From Microcaldota archaeon (GTDB lineage Archaea; Micrarchaeota; Micrarchaeia; Micrarchaeales; CABMGC01): DNA of 5,567 bases. Below the pieces are notes generated by a model. It was given only the letters and a program-made list of their open reading frames with translations. It was not told the origin of the DNA and did not search any database. The stretch covers positions 1 through 5,567 of the forward strand of contig JAJYFQ010000059.1 of the NCBI GenBank assembly GCA_021785375.1, given 5' to 3'. A program made the position numbers and the translations under genes. Positions within the stretch are counted from its first letter, which is position 1. Each line of letters opens with the position of its first letter. Positions 5,133-5,567 of this stretch are shown here, piece after piece.

Positions 5133-5567
5133 TCAGTGGGTGTTTATCGCTATTCTAACCGGGCTCCCCGTAGAGAAGGTGCCAATTGTAGAACCAGAGG
5201 GAGATAGTTTTGTTACTGCAGGAGTATCGGTGCTCGCAACCCAGACGTTCCCGCTGGGATCTATGGCAATGCCCTGTGGCGCAGACCCTGCAGAGAAAGT
5301 GCCGAGAGTGGAGCCGGATGGGGAGAGTTTGGTCACGGTGCCAGATGAGTAGAGGTTGTTTACAACCCAGACGTTGCCGCTGGAGTCAATGGCCACACCA
5401 AGCGGGGCGCTTCCCGCAGAGAAGGTGCCGAGGGTGGAGCCGGATGGGGAGAGTTTGGTCACGGTGCTACTGCCATCGTTCGCAACCCATACGTTGCCGC
5501 TGGAGTCGATGGCCAATCCCTCCGGGTTGCTTCCCACGGTGAAGGTGCCGAGGGTGGAGCCGGATGG
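5133..5567 (-). CDS. Beta-propeller repeat protein (NHL / Vgb-like), C-terminal part
   Basis: The frame is open from the window edge to TGA at 5133-5135, giving the last 144 residues; the start and any signal peptide are outside, and the GTG at 5537 is inside the repeats and not a likely start. It is built of units beginning PSGSTLGTFS, each with AIDSSGNVWVAN and ending TVTKLS: 40 residues (5448-5567), 42 (5322-5447), 40 (5202-5321) and a final 22 ending INTH. The SGNVWVAN pattern is that of NHL and virginiamycin-lyase-like propellers, each unit being one four-stranded blade. Such proteins in archaea are usually exported surface or binding proteins; no catalytic residues can be seen here. The last partial blade could supply the strand that closes the ring. 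No membrane anchor follows in frame, but a relic of a membrane-peptide ORF does. Confidence 0.85.
   Translation of the reverse strand, partial: PSGSTLGTFTVGSNPEGLAIDSSGNVWVANDGSSTVTKLSPSGSTLGTFSAGSAPLGVAIDSSGNVWVVNNLYSSGTVTKLSPSGSTLGTFSAGSAPQGIAIDPSGNVWVASTDTPAVTKLSPSGSTIGTFSTGSPVRIAINTH
5290..5466. repeat. Near-identical DNA repeats inside the beta-propeller gene
   Basis: The stretch starting GCAGAGAA at 5290-5340 recurs at 5416-5466, 126 bases (42 codons) away, with two differences in 51 bases, and again in part at 5537-5567. Such identity above the protein level points to recent unit duplication or gene conversion, so blade number may vary between strains and assembly may collapse here. 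Confidence 0.8.

Overview
The window looks archaeal. All intact genes lie on the minus strand, and three of them have an AT-rich TATA-like box about 20-30 bases before the start codon with almost no room for a leader, as in leaderless archaeal transcripts. Coding sequence has moderate GC and uses AGG and ATA often. The families present (DUF4143-type archaeal ATPase, AbiE pair, MNT-type nucleotidyltransferase) are typical of accessory islands. A thermoplasmatal or acidophilic DPANN-like archaeon would fit, but nothing here fixes the lineage.

Layout from left to right: the N-terminal part of a ribbon-helix-helix-like/MNT nucleotidyltransferase fusion (1-261, runs off the edge); a frameshifted small membrane-peptide ORF (355-443); a complete AAA_14/DUF4143 ATPase (449-1762); spacer A (1772-2391) with an intact 31-residue membrane-peptide ORF; an AbiEi/AbiEii-type toxin-antitoxin pair (2392-3859); spacer B (3941-4351), a second copy of the spacer with an intact 36-residue version of the peptide; a scar (4352-4571) in which the 3' end of a second abiEii is fused to the 5' end of a second ATPase gene; spacer C (4580-5132), a third copy with a frameshifted peptide ORF; and the C-terminal part of a secreted-type beta-propeller (5133-5567, runs off the edge).

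How it fits together: the genes form a one-strand array of cassettes: promoter with palindrome, gene or gene pair, small single-helix membrane peptide, then a conserved 400-600 base spacer. The peptide ORF, or its relic, follows four unrelated or decayed genes at 5-12 bases or a few bases more. The shared spacers are natural substrates for homologous recombination, and the scar between B and C shows that a cassette pair has already been lost. Each of the three complete promoters carries a perfect inverted repeat overlapping or next to its TATA box, which suggests autoregulation, as known for AbiE-type antitoxins. The most interesting item is the recurrent membrane peptide: copies A and B differ mainly at synonymous positions over the hydrophobic core. 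Its function is unknown.
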